From: Torreya grandis
Taxonomy: Eukaryota; Streptophyta; Pinopsida; Cupressales; Taxaceae
Assembly (NCBI GenBank): GCA_037957365.1
Contig: JARHVA010001740.1
Span: 884,501 to 948,500 of the forward strand
DNA: 64,000 bases
Reading direction: 5' to 3'
This document shows, one piece after another, positions 23,432 through 35,034 of this stretch. The notes under the pieces were generated by a model that had not been told where the DNA came from, ran no database searches, and saw only the letters and a list, made by a program, of their open reading frames with translations. Position numbers and translations under genes: made by a program. Numbering within the stretch: the stretch's first letter is position 1; the number at the start of each line of letters is the position of its first letter.

Positions 23432-26283
23432 ATGTTTCTACTCTAGGGAACTTTAGAACTTGAATATTTGCTATATTAAGACTAATGAATTATCCCAATC
23501 AAGCAAAATTTTGAATTTTTTCACAAAAGATACTTAGCCTTATTGGGTTGGATATTAATGTGTTATGTTTTAAATGATAGTATGTTGGAATATCTAGTCA
23601 TCTCTCAAAAGAAATGATTTCAAGGAATCTATATTTCATCAATGTTAGTTACTATCAACCCTGGCCTTGGTTGGGTTAAGCCTTTCTAAATCTAATTGTA
23701 TCAAGGCAAGCCTCACTTACCAACCATTAAATTATATAGGTGAATCAATGGGAGATAGGTGATACAAACTTCAATCTTAAAATTAAGGGAATAATGTCTA
23801 GTATCTATAATTAGCTTGTATGGGTGAGGCTTCCCTCAATGCTTAGAACATTATGACCTAGGAAAGATTGAGGGTTTAACCTAAACCTAGATGGCTTAAT
23901 AGGGTGTGAAAGGGTTGATTTACTTAAGTAAGTCAAAAAATGTTGAGCTCTTCACTTGTAAATGGAGTACCTTGAGTTGTTGGAGACATGTGAGCTTGAA
24001 TGGATGTGATTATCAATGGTAATTCTTTGGATAAAGAATACTAGAAATTTTTGCTTGGTGAGTTGAATATCATGCCATTATTTTCATAAAAGAGCTCAAA
24101 TGCTAAAATTTTCAAATCTCGTATGACACTTTAAGGTGGATGATTTTTTTGGATTAAACCCATCTCCATGGGATAAGTTGCTTATAGATATCAAGCTACC
24201 CCTTACCTCTCTTTTTGAATATAATGAATTATTATCGTTTAGTAGAAATTTCATGCAATGGCATTGATGGGAAAGTATGTTAAGTAACTATAAAATATGG
24301 TTTGGACAAGTGTCACTATATGCGATTGGGGGTAGTGTTGCATCAATCATAGTGTTATGACAAATGTTTGGGAAGCATTGGCTCATCCAAGGTAATGGAC
24401 TTGTAAGAAAAAATTGAGAAGGTTTTGTTATCTAAGGCACTATTTGGTTGGTTGATTACAACCATTATGTATCCTATAAATGGATAAACATTATGAGGTG
24501 CTAAAAATTTATGCATTTTAGTTGAATCTAGCTAATCTTATTGGCCTATTTTGAGTTAAAATAGAGAAGCATGTGTCTTCATAGCTCTGAAAAGGTTGAA
24601 GTTAATAAATGTGTGAAATGTTTATATCAATCATAGATATGTTTTACATCTATGATGTATATTTTAAATATGGATATGTTTGATTCTATGAGGATATTAT
24701 GATAACCATGGAGGTAATTCACATACATGAGGATGTTTAATTTAATCCTGACTGAACTATACATCCATGAGGATGCATATTCAATACTTAGCTACTTTTT
24801 GAGACCTATGAGGATGTCTATTATGACATTGGATATGTCTTACATCCATGAGGATGTTTATTTCAAGTTCTAATTGAACTTGTTGATTGTGGGAAATTGT
24901 AATTTCCATGGTAGTGATTTATCACTCACCTTGAGCCTTGGCTAAGCTCACCCTTTCCCAGAATAATATTGTGTTAAAATAAGAATAACTATTCCTCCTT
25001 TGACTTATTAGAATTAGTCAATTGGTAGAGTAGTGATACAAGCTTATTATTGTAATCATGATATAATGCCTTGGTGGCCATTGATAGCTTGCATAAGCAA
25101 GCCATCCAATAAGGTTGAGGTATGGTATCTCAAGAGGACCAAGGGTGTGGCTCAAGTTTGGTGGTCCTAGTGGGGTGAGTGTGAATAAATTTCTTGAAAA
25201 AGTAGGTTTTAGAATCTCTTATTGTTATCAGGTAGCATGAGCCATCTATCCATGATGCACAAACATTATTGGTAAATTTATGAAAACTTATGAAAATAGA
25301 TAGGTCTTGTTAGAACACAACCTTCCTTGAGTGAACATGATCATAAGTCATGATCCCTAAGACTAATCATGTGGTACTATTTGATGGGCATTTGGTGTTA
25401 TTTGGATGGCATCTAGACATTGATTGGACCAATGGGAATCATGGACCCCTGTGCTTCACCAGCCTATATATTTAATTGTTATAATGTGAAAAAAATACCT
25501 TGACATAACTACTTATATCTACACGTGTTCCTATATTACATAGCTCCCTCATACATACACATTATATATATAGTATAAACCCTTGTGAGACATAAAAGTA
25601 ATTAACCATGTGAAATATGTGAGCATTTTATGTTATAAATTTGGCTATCTGGATATTCAAGTATATATGTTATGATATGTATGTGAACTTATGTTGTTAA
25701 AACATGAAATTATGAAATCTAAACACTTGTGTACTATAACTCTTAATTTGGAATCAAATCCTTTGATTGAGCTGGCAAGGTATAGTATCATGATGAATTT
25801 TTTAATCCTACATCATTGTTCTAGTTATGAGAATTGATATAATTATGAGGTTAAGGATAGATAAACACTATTAATATAAAGGTTTAGACTAGGTATGGGC
25901 TAGGGAGTGGAGTATCTTGTAGGCTAAAAATTCACTCTTCCCCTTTGCATGAGGAAACCACCTAATTCATTGAAAGTGTGCATCATGAGTGCCACATATT
26001 GGCCATGAGATCTTCATACATAATGGTCACCTTATGGTTAAGTTTTTCTCTAGTTGCCTCTTCGAAGATTGTTTTAAAATAACCCATCTGAAATTTTATC
26101 ATTTAAAGCCTTGTGAAGCACTAGCTGGTTTTGAAACTTAGATGTTTATGTAAAATCATCAAGGAGATACTTACTAAAATACAAGCATGTGTTGACCTGT
26201 AAGGCCAAATATGTTATGGATGAGGTATTATTTTATTATATTTGATGACTAGAATGTATGCTAGTTTTATGTTTGGGAGGAGC
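23432..26283 (+). other. Internal region of the giant element, left part, non-coding
   Basis: About 2.85 kb between the primer site and the nested element. I looked for gag zinc knuckles, protease DSG, RT YxDD-type and integrase motifs and saw none. It contains a 40 bp tandem repeat at about 24640-24870. Confidence 0.55.
24640..24870 (+). repeat. About 40 bp tandem repeat, five units
   Basis: The core ATGAGGAT recurs at 24688, 24727, 24767, 24808 and 24848, spaced 39-41 bp. The intervening sequence is diverged. It lies in the non-coding interior of the giant element. Confidence 0.75.
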
Positions 26284-26794
26284 TATTTTACTCAAATTTT
26301 GCTTTTTATCTATTTATAAAAGAAAGATTAAATTGAAAGAGGGGTAGAGGTTGGTAGAACTTGGATGGGTGTGCACTTCATAATCCAGATAGTTGTAGAT
26401 ACTCTTCTTTAGTTTGGAAAGATGACCTGCAATAAGAGAGAACTAGAAAAGGGTTGGTTAGTTAGGTAGATGTGGTGGATTGTCTAACAAGCTAGATACA
26501 AGAAGTGTGAGTTATCTAGGAGGTTGCCAATCCACCTTATAATAAAATTCAATGTTTATAAAGAAAAGTTGCATAACATAAAATTAATAGATCTAAATAA
26601 ATAAATACTTTATAAAAAAATGCTAGTGTTCTAACAAAATAACATTAAGGTAAATTCTAAACTATTAAAGAGTGATTTAGATCAGGCTATGTTATTGTTT
26701 CTTATCTATGAGGTGATAGGGGCAAAAAAATAGGGTTTGGTTAAGGTTTAGTTGGTGGTTGATGGTTGCTAGATTATTTTTTAGTTTGGTTCAC

Positions 26795-26960
26795 ATAGTG
26801 ACCATCGATGGTCAGGCTGACCATCGATAGTTAAAGTAACCATCAATAGTTAGGTGACTAACAGTAGTATGACAATCAACTAGTGATGATTAGGGTGACT
26901 ATTAGTAGTTTGATAATCGATTGTCAGTGATTAGGATGACCATCAATAGTTACTATTGAT
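26795..26960. repeat. Cluster of imperfect palindromes in LTR
   Basis: Tandem-like copies of a roughly 20-27 bp unit whose best copy, GACCATCGATGGTC, is a perfect palindrome. A related cluster occurs at the homologous place in the other LTR (about 34085-34245). Confidence 0.7.
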
Positions 26961-27477
26961 AGGTCTGGTTAAGGTAAAAGGTTGGATCTATAAGTTCGAG
27001 GTTAGAGGGAAAATGGAAGATGGGTAAAATAGGTTGTTGGGGGTTAGTTAATGGGTTGAGAGGTTAGAGGTGGCTGGTTAAAGTGGTTTAGTTCATTTAG
27101 AGGTGTTAAAATGAAATAAAGTAAATGAATACAAGAAAAATAGATACTTAACTTTGAATTTGGTTGAAGATGTTGGAATCCTAGAGTAATTTGGGTAGAG
27201 TAATGGGACTTTTCCTAAATAATACTTTTAGTAGAGGTTCAGGTTTTTGTTTTAGCTATTAGAAGAATAAAAACTTGCTTGTTTGTGGATCCTCCCTCCT
27301 TTTCACCTCCTACTCCCCTCCTTTTATAGATAAATAGAGATGGAGGTAGAAGGTTCCATAAGAGGTTAGGTTGATAATTTTGAGGCTTATGGTGAGTTAA
27401 ATAATGGATAAAATAGACATCTAGATAATATTTTGATGTGTTAGCTAACACACGAATCAAGTTGGAAAGTTTAGGCA

Positions 27478-27647
27478 TTGACCATCAGTGGTCAAAATGT
27501 TAGCCATTGATAGTCAGAGTGTCAACCATTGGTAGTCTGAGTGACCGTTGGTGGTTACTATGCTAACCATTAGTGGTCAAAGGTTAAGTTTGGTCAAAAG
27601 GTGAATGGTTAAGTTTGGTCAAGGGGTGAATGGTCAACTGTGGTCAA
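27478..27647 (-). promoter_or_regulatory. Cluster of seven TTGACC boxes in the LTR
   Basis: TTGACC or its complement occurs at 27478-27483, 27490-27495, 27575-27580, 27592-27597, 27617-27622, 27632-27637 and 27642-27647, six of them in the element's own sense. The position is the start of the minus-strand LTR, where U3 promoter signals lie. The other LTR has five such boxes between 34775 and 34922. TTGACC matches the W-box core bound by WRKY factors. Function is inferred only from the motif. Confidence 0.5.
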
Positions 27648-27755
27648 AGAGTGTTTTGAATTAAGTTTATGGTCGAAAGGGTGTGAATGGTAAGTTGGGC
27701 ATCCAAGGGTATTTCAACATCTAAAACCATAGTGTGTAGTTTTCTAGTGTCTAAA

Positions 27756-27769
27756 TTTTCCCCCTTTTT
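27756..27769 (-). other. Polypurine tract of the nested element
   Basis: On the minus strand it reads AAAAAGGGGGAAAA directly before the 3' LTR, the expected plus-strand primer of an LTR element. It supports the minus orientation. Confidence 0.85.
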
Positions 27770-28338
27770 AATGTATTTTATATCAACAAGTTGTAAAATA
27801 AAAATGGATTGTGAGTCAAAGGTTCATTTACCCTGAGTGTAGGAGAAGGTGATCCCCTCAAATTATGAGTTGATGAGGTGAAGCAAAATTGAGTATGGGT
27901 TTGATGAGTGGTTAAGTGGATGGAAAGGTAGGTGATAAGGGTGGAAGGTGAGGTTGGTAATTAAGGTACAAACATGTACACAAAAATATGACTAAGTGTG
28001 ATAGTCAACATTGTTCATAGATTATATTGACAATGTTGGTTAAAATAAGTTTGGTTTTAAAAGGACAAGTGATAGGGTAACCAGGTCCTAGTGTTAGGTA
28101 TAACTAATTAGGTTATTATATAAGTCTTCTAGAAAAGGTTACTGTATTATAGGTATACAAAGTAAAAAGTGCTCTTGGAAAGACACAAAATGGTTGGTTG
28201 TGCATAAAGTGGTGAAAATTCAAATGTTCAACATGGCAAGGTAATCTATATGATCAAAAGGACCAAGGAAAGGTCATGGAAAAATATGTAAAAGGTTTGG
28301 GTCAAAAATGGCCAACATCAAGGTGAACATAGTCAGAT

Positions 28339-28363
28339 GGTTGGTTGGTTGGTTGGTTGGTTG
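28339..28363. repeat. (GGTT)n microsatellite
   Basis: Six or so GGTT units in the interior of the nested element; the same motif seeds the 36 bp array at 31.3 kb. Confidence 0.9.
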
Positions 28364-31305
28364 GAGAGAGTGTTCTCCAATGCTTCATGGTAGGTTTGTG
28401 GAGAATAGGTGCTCTTTGAAGGTTGGTTAGTGGTGTCTAAATGGGTTGCCCCAATTTAATGTATCATTTAGTTTGGGTTTGGCTAAAAGTTTTGGTGGAG
28501 AAGGGTAATCTCCAATGGTTAAATTTTTGTAGAGAAAGGTAATCTCTAAATGTTATGGGAGAATGTGAATTCAAAAGGGTTGGTAGAGAAGGATAATCTC
28601 AAATGGTTTATGATTAAAGTAAGTGTAGGTTGGAGAAGGGTAATTTATAAAGGTTGTGTTTGGTTTGGTGGATAAGGTGATCTCTAAGGTTTGATGGTTT
28701 GGTGAAGAAGGTGCTCTCCAATGGGTCATGGTTAATGTAAAGTGGTTGGAGAAGGGAAATATCTAATGGTTTGAGGAGAACGTAAATATAAAATAGGTTT
28801 GGTGGTGTCCAAATGGGTTTTTCTAATTTAGTATACCACTTGGTTTAGGTTGGGTTGATGGAGAAAGTACTCTCCATAGGTTGGGGGAAAAGGTGACTCT
28901 CAAATAGGTTCATAGATTGGTTAGTTTGATGGGTTGGATTTAATGACTCTCAAAGGGGGAAGACACATCTTCTTAAGTTGTCACGAAAGTATAAAAAAGA
29001 GGCTAAAAGCTATGATTGATAAAGACCATGATGACAAAATGGGTGAGATTATGTACATAAATCCCTATCATGATTTTACTTTATTGTTAGTTTGATGGTT
29101 AAAAAAAAGTAACTTGACCACATGGTGTTAAGTAAGCTCAAAAATCCCTTAATTTATGAGAGACAAAAGGGGAGATGGATAATATGTAGGGTAACCTTAT
29201 TATGGGGATGGCTTTCCCCTTCTATAGGTGACCTAGGAACTATGATAGACAAGTCCATGTCATATGCTAGGTGTAGACTGATCGATGTGGTAAGTCTATT
29301 GATTTTATTGTGCAAGGTGATTATAGCTTTCTTGAGATTATTTTATTTTTCTTTTTATATATGGTAGTTATTACTTAGTTTGATATGTTTGAGAAGATGA
29401 TCTATACAGAAAAATTTAAATGATTGACATTGATAAAATTAACTGAGTTATACTTCAAAAGAGTGGTCTAAGTTTGGATTTGTTCATGTTTGATAGCTAT
29501 CCTTTAAGGGAGCATCTTACCTTATGTTTAAGTAATTTTATTGGTTTTGAGTAGCTATCCTTGAAGAGAGCAGTCTACAAGATAAAGGTATTTGATCCAA
29601 GTGAGATTTTGGTATCTCAAATTTTTTATATGTTGGTTTAGACATGGATTGGCTAGATAGGCCTAAGGTTTTCTTTTATAGAGGAAAAACCATAGCACAA
29701 AGAGGTTGATGATGGGTAAAAGAGGTGGTTTAAGTGACAACAACCATGGAAATCCATCCTGAAAAAGTTAGAAACTACCATGAAAATCATGTCATGGGTA
29801 GAGCCATGGTATCCATGCTTAAGATTAGGCTAAGTTGTGATGAATAATTACATGATCTTATTTTTAATCAGTTGTCCTTAAAGATAAGGATACGAGATTA
29901 AGTTAGAAACAAGATGATAAGAAACTTTATTTTAATAAAAAAATAGATGTGAATTCAAAGAATTGAGGGTTTAAACATGCCCCAAATCTATGCTTCTGTA
30001 AATGGTTTATATCAATGAGGAGAGTAGATGTCTCCCAATTACTTTTCAACACTTTATTATAACTAGAAAAGATTTAGATTGAGAAAAAAGTGAGGTTGGT
30101 TAGGTGATAATTTGGTGGAGAAGGGTTATCTCCAATGGTTGGGGGGGAAGGTGACTCCAAAATAGGTTGGGTGGTATCTAAATGGGTTGTCCCAATTTTA
30201 TATACCACTTGGTTCAAGTTGGATTGATGGAGAAGGTACTTTCTAAATGTTGGGGGCGAAGGTGACTCCCAAATAGGTTGGTGGAAAAGGGTAATATCCA
30301 ATAGTTGGGGGAGAAGGTGACTTCAAAATGGTTGGTGACCTAAAAAAACATTAAAAAAGTGGCCCAAAATGACTAAGGTTAAAGTCATATGGTTGGTTGT
30401 TTGGTTGATAGAGAAAGGTAATCTCCATTGGTTTCATGGTTAAAGTAAGGTTGTTGGTTGGTGAGTTCTCAGGTATCCAAGGTAGGATGTGATCCTAAAA
30501 AACAAAAAAGGTTTGTAAAGTGGAGAAGAAAAATCTCCAAAGGTTAGGTAGTTTGGTGAAGAAGGTGACTCCACTAGGTAGGGGGAGAGGGTGATTCTTC
30601 AATAAATTTAGTTGGATGAATGAGAAAGGTAATCTCTAATAGTTTAGATTTAGTTGGTTGGTTGAGAGGTTTGGTTTATTTTATAGGTTGAGGCAAAAAA
30701 AAACTAAGGATTAGTTTGGTTAATCGTTAAGGTATGGTTTGGGTTGATAAATGGTCAAAGCCTTATGGAGGGAAAGTTCTCCCAATTTTTTCTTTCTATG
30801 GATCGTAAAATATGAGAAAATGATCCTAAGTTGAGGTTTTGGTTAATAAATGGGTTTAGGAGGGGTAAAGATGAATTCATCTACCTCCCAAAAGGGGTTG
30901 TTAGTTGTTAGTGATTAATAGGTCAAGTTTGTAGGTGGTGGTTCAAGTGAGATTTCTTCTATTGTGCCAAGGCTAAGAAAATTTTGTTGGACTTGATTTT
31001 GGTAGGTTAGGGTAGGTTTGAAAACACTATCCAAGAATAAAAGTAGGTTAGATGAGATTATTTTATTGTCCCAAAGAGGGAGCTTGGGTGAGGTAAGGGT
31101 AGGTTAAAAAGGCTTATTTGATTTGATGGGTTGGTTTGGGTTTGGGTTGATAGTCAAAAAGGTTTAGTCGATGGTGGGTAAGGTTGTGTTGATAATAGGT
31201 AAAAATAGGGTTAATGGTCATTAAGTTTAGGTTGATGGTTGGTAAGGTTGGGTTGATGGTAGGTAAAGTTATGTTGATAGTAGGTTCCATAAAATTGGTA
31301 AGTGG

Positions 31306-31905
31306 AAGAGGTAAGTTGGTTGGTTCCACATGGGTAAGTGAAAAAGGTTGGTTGGTTGGTTACACATGGGTAGGTGGAAGAGGTTGGTTGGTTGGTTCCA
31401 CATGGGTAAGTAAAAGAGGTTGGTTGGTTGGTTCCACATGGGTAAGTGTAAGAGGTTGGTTGGTTGGTTTCATATGGGTGAGTGGAAAAGGTTGGTTGGT
31501 TGGTTTCACATGGGTGAGTGAAAAAGGCTGGTTGGTTGGTTTCACATGGGTAAGCAAAAAAATTTGGTTGGTTGGTTCCAAATGGGTGAGTGAAAGAGGT
31601 AGATCAGCTGGTTCCACATGGGTAACTAGAAAAAGTTGGTTGGTTGTTTCAACATGGGTGAGTGGAAAAGTTTGATTGGTTGTTTCTACATGGGTAAGTG
31701 GAAGAGGCTGGTTGGTTGGTTTCACATGGGTGAGTGGAAGAGTTTGATAAGTTAGTTCCATATGGGTAAGTGGAAAAGGTTGGTTGGTTAGTTCCATATG
31801 GGTGAGTGGAAGAGTTTGGTTGGTTGGTTTCACATGAGTAAGAGGAAGAGGTTGGTTGGTTAGTTCCACATAGGTGATTAGAAAAGGTTGGTTGGTTGAT
31901 TCCTT
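31306..31905. repeat. 36 bp minisatellite, about 16-17 units, open on both strands
   Basis: Units of 36 bp follow the pattern 'ggttggttggttccacat' then 'gggtaagtggaaga'. Because 36 is a multiple of three, a 12-residue peptide repeats on both strands. On the minus strand (31360-31869) it is of the type 'PTNQPLPLTHVE', and on the plus strand (31214-31675) of the type 'GWLVGSTWVSKR'. Neither has an independent sign of being expressed. Units differ by point changes, and stops are rare through the array. It lies inside the nested repeat-rich element. Confidence 0.85.
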
Positions 31906-32139
31906 GATTGTGATTTTGAAAGAAAATTGAGAAGGTTCTACTTGGTTAACAAGTGGTTTGGTTAAGGGCTAGATTATGGTTTCTTTAGTTATAGGTTGAC
32001 TAAGAATCAAATATATTGGATGGACCTCGTTATGTTAAGGATTTTAGTTATGGTGTGCACAATAATAAGTGAAAAAAGAGGTTCAATTATGGATTAATCT
32101 TGAGTTTATGAGATAATCAATTAGTTTGATGAGGTTAGT

Positions 32140-32570
32140 TGGTTTGATAAGTTTATTTGAGTTGATAGGTTGGGTGGGTTTGATTGCTTGGGTAAGGTTG
32201 ATAAGGTGGGTTAGTTTGATAGGTTAGGTAAGGTTGATAAGGTGGGTTGGTTTGATAGGTTATGTATAATTGATAAGTTGGTTTGATATTTATTGGTTGA
32301 ATGATAAAGAAGATAGATGAAATCTTGATGTTAAGATAAAGAGGGATACCTCAAAGTAGGTTGGGGTAGTTGATATGATGGTTGGGGTAGGTGACCCAAT
32401 GGTTGATGAGCTTGGATAGGTTGAAGTTGAAGTTGGTTATAATAATTGTTAAGTTGGTGTTGATGGGTTGTTGGTTGGGTATGATGATAGTTAAATGGTA
32501 GTTGATAGGTTGTTGGTTGGTTATAGTTGATATTTGATTGGTTGTAGGTGAGTATTGATTGATCATGGGT
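32140..32570. repeat. Degenerate GGTTGATA-type tandem repeats
   Basis: Short units of the type 'ggttgataaggtgggtt' and then 'gttgataggttgttggttgg' repeat imperfectly. They continue the G/T-rich character of the nested element's interior. Confidence 0.6.
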
Positions 32571-33545
32571 ATCAAAAATAGATGACTCTACTTTGATTAT
32601 TTATTTTATTAACATTACAACTAGCTCAGGTGGTAGTTGATAGTTTGTTGGTTAGTTGTAGTTGAGGTTTGATAGGTGAAAGGTTGGGTTTAATTGATTT
32701 TGGGTGAGTTTTGGTTGGTTTTTGATGAGGTTAGGCTAGTTTTAGGGTGGGTTAGGTTGGTTGTAGGTAAGGTTAGGAGCATAAGTGGCTCGTGATCAAT
32801 CTAAGGTGAGTTGGTTATTCTCTAAGATCCTAACAAAGTTAGGATCTCCAAGAGAGAATATAGGTTGGTTCTCCATTAGACATGGCAATGGAAGTAATAT
32901 GATGGAAGGTAGATTTCCCATAACTCAAAACAAAGAGCAGATAAGAAAAAGTTAAAAAGGAAAAACACACACTAAAGTACATTACCTCTTAGGGTTCTTT
33001 TTAGTCTCTCTTTTGGCTTATGCCTTAAGTTAAAAAGAATCTTGAAAGACTTGTATTGTAGAGTGGGTACTAGAAGGGAAGTTTGTGGTTGGTTTCAGGT
33101 TAGTTATGGCACTCAAAAATATGTGGTTGTAGGTAATGTTGGGGCCTACCCCCTCATTTCACACATTGAAGCGATAAAGGTGTTGGGTGTTTAGCCAGTA
33201 TATACTAGTTTTTATAGTTTAGACTCAAATAGAGAGCTGAGTTTTGGTTTCTCTTCTTGGTAATGCCCTCCAAGTAAGATAAGCAAAGGGTGAAAGTTTA
33301 CCATTAGGGGATGAAATCCTACTTAGGCTTTATGTCAAGTGTTAAGATGTGTTTATTAATAAGTGGTTTGGTATGTGTGTGATAAAGAGGTGAAGCTACG
33401 ATTGAATTACTTTATTTTTAATCCAACTAAATGAACTAAACATGTAAGTAATCAATGTATGCAGTTAATTTTATAATCAAAAAAAAAAACTAGTCACATT
33501 GTATGAGCATAGAATAAAGAAGAAAGGGGAATTAGATGTAACTAG

Positions 33546-33563
33546 GTCCCACCGAGTGTGCCA
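33546..33563 (-). promoter_or_regulatory. Primer-binding site of the nested element (non-iMet)
   Basis: On the minus strand it begins TGGCACACTCGGTGGGAC, three bases after the CA end of the 5' LTR. It must pair with a tRNA ending in ...GTGCCA. The tRNA was not identified. Confidence 0.75.
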
Positions 33564-33566
33564 AAA

Positions 33567-35029
33567 TGTTTTACTTGAATTTTTATTTTTATCTATTTAT
33601 AGAAGAAAGATAAACTTGAAAGAGGGGTAGAGGTTGGTAGAACCTAGATGGGTGTACACTCCATAATCTAGATAGTTGTAGATACTCTTCTTTGGCTTGG
33701 AAATATGACTTACAATAAGAGAGAACTACAAAAGGGTTGGTTAGGTAGGTAGATGGGGTGGATTGCCTAGCAAGCTAGATCTAAGAAGTGTGAGCTATTT
33801 AGGAGGCTATCAATCCACCTTATAAAATAAGTCAATGTTGATAAAGAAAGGGTGCATAATATAAAAGTACTAGATCTAAAAAAATAAATATGTTATAAAT
33901 AAATGCTAGTGTTTTTAGAAAATAACATTAAGGTAAATTCTAAACTATTAAAGAATAGTTCAGGTCTGGTCAAGTTATTGTTTCTGGTCTACGAGGTGAT
34001 AAAGACCAAGAAAATAGGGTTTGGTTAAGGTTTGGTTGGTGGTTGATGGTTGCTAGTTTGATTGGTGGTTTGGTTCACACAATGAGCATCAATGATCAGG
34101 ATAACTATTGACAATTAGAGTAACCATTAGTTGTTGGGTGACTAAAAATAGTATGATAGTTGAACATCGATAGTCAGGGTGGTTATCAACAGTTTGACAG
34201 TTGACTATTAATGGTAAGGATGACCATCAATAGTTACTATTAATAGGTTTAGTTAAGGTAAAAGGTTGGATCTGTAGGTTAGAGGTCAGAGGGCAAATGG
34301 TAGATAGGTACAACAAGTTATTGGGGGTTAGTGAATGGGAAAAGAGGTTAAAGGTGGTTGGTTGGAATTGGTCTAGTTTAGGTAAAGGTGTTAAAATGAA
34401 ATAAAGTAAATGAGTACATGAAAAATAGATACTTAGCTTTTAATTTGGTTGAATATCTTGGAATCTTTGAGTAATTTGGGTAGAGTAGTAGTACTTTGCT
34501 TGAAGAATAATTTTGTCAAAGGTTTGAGTCTATTGTAGATACTAGAAGAATGAAACTTGTTTGTTTGTGGATCCTCCTTTTCACCTCCTACTCCCCTCCT
34601 ATAGGCAAAGAGAGATGGAGGTAGAAGGTTTCATAGGAGGTTAGGTTGATGATTTCAAGGCTTATGATGCATTAGCAAATGGAGAAATCATCCATCTAGA
34701 TAAGATTTTGATGTGTTAGCTCACACATGGATCTCGTTAGTAAGTTCAAGTATTGATCATCGATAGTTAGAGTATTGACCATTGGTAGCCAGAGTACCGA
34801 TCGTTAATGGTGAGAGTGACTATCGGTGGTTACTATTTTGACCATCAATGGTCAATGGTTAAGTTTGGTTGAAAGGTGAATGGTTAAGTTTGGTCAAGGG
34901 GTGAATGATAAAATTTGGTCAAAGAGTGTTTTGACTCAGGATTGTAGTAGAAAGGGTGTGAATGGTAGGTTGGGAATCTAGGGGTATTTTGACATCTAGA
35001 ACCATAGTATGTAGTATTTAGTGTCTATA
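33567..35029 (-). repeat. 5' LTR of the nested repeat-rich element
   Basis: Partner of 26284-27755. It retains the palindrome cluster and five TTGACC-type boxes (34775-34922). Its minus-strand start is TATAGACACT, probably TG changed to TA, and its end is CA. Confidence 0.85.
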
Positions 35030-35034
35030 GGAGA

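Larger units (their letters stand above)
26284..27755 (-). repeat. 3' LTR of the nested repeat-rich element
   Basis: It aligns with 33567-35029. It carries two clusters (26790-26960 and 27478-27650) of an imperfect palindrome of the type GACCATCGATGGTC. The second cluster also has many TTGACC/GGTCAA boxes. Confidence 0.85.
27770..33545 (-). other. C-poor, GGTT-rich interior without coding domains
   Basis: The plus strand is rich in GGTT and GGTGA and strikingly poor in C. Imperfect higher-order units recur, for example the block with 'aaatgggtt' and 'taccacttggtt' at about 28435, 28805 and 30175, and the 'gagaaggtgact' blocks. Short Pro/Ser-rich minus ORFs (for example 30074-30301) reflect the repeat, not a recognised protein. 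The stretch nearest the primer site (32800-33545) is ordinary AT-rich leader-like DNA. Confidence 0.55.
26284..35029 (-). mobile_element. Nested LTR retrotransposon with repeat-rich interior
   Basis: Direct repeats 26284-27755 and 33567-35029 flank 5.8 kb. Read on the minus strand, the right copy is the 5' LTR. It ends in ACA and is followed after a short spacer by a primer site at 33546-33563 that begins TGGCACACTCGG. A polypurine tract (27756-27769) sits next to the 3' LTR. The flanks give a near match for a 5 bp target duplication (GGAGC at 26279-26283, GGAGA at 35030-35034). No gag or pol domain is recognised. The non-iMet primer site resembles those of Tat/Ogre-type gypsy elements in position and TGGC start, but I cannot name the tRNA. 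LTR divergence was about 13 differences in 118 bp, slightly younger than the host element. Confidence 0.8.

Noticed and set aside
29122..29367. 81-codon plus ORF, and other 60-80-codon ORFs across 12-30 kb and 55-58 kb
   Set aside because: No motif, no frame conservation in the paired repeats, and composition as expected of AT-rich random DNA.
31306..31905. CRISPR-like array, because the repeat unit is 36 bp
   Set aside because: Units are directly contiguous with no spacers, diverge by point changes, and lie in a plant retrotransposon.
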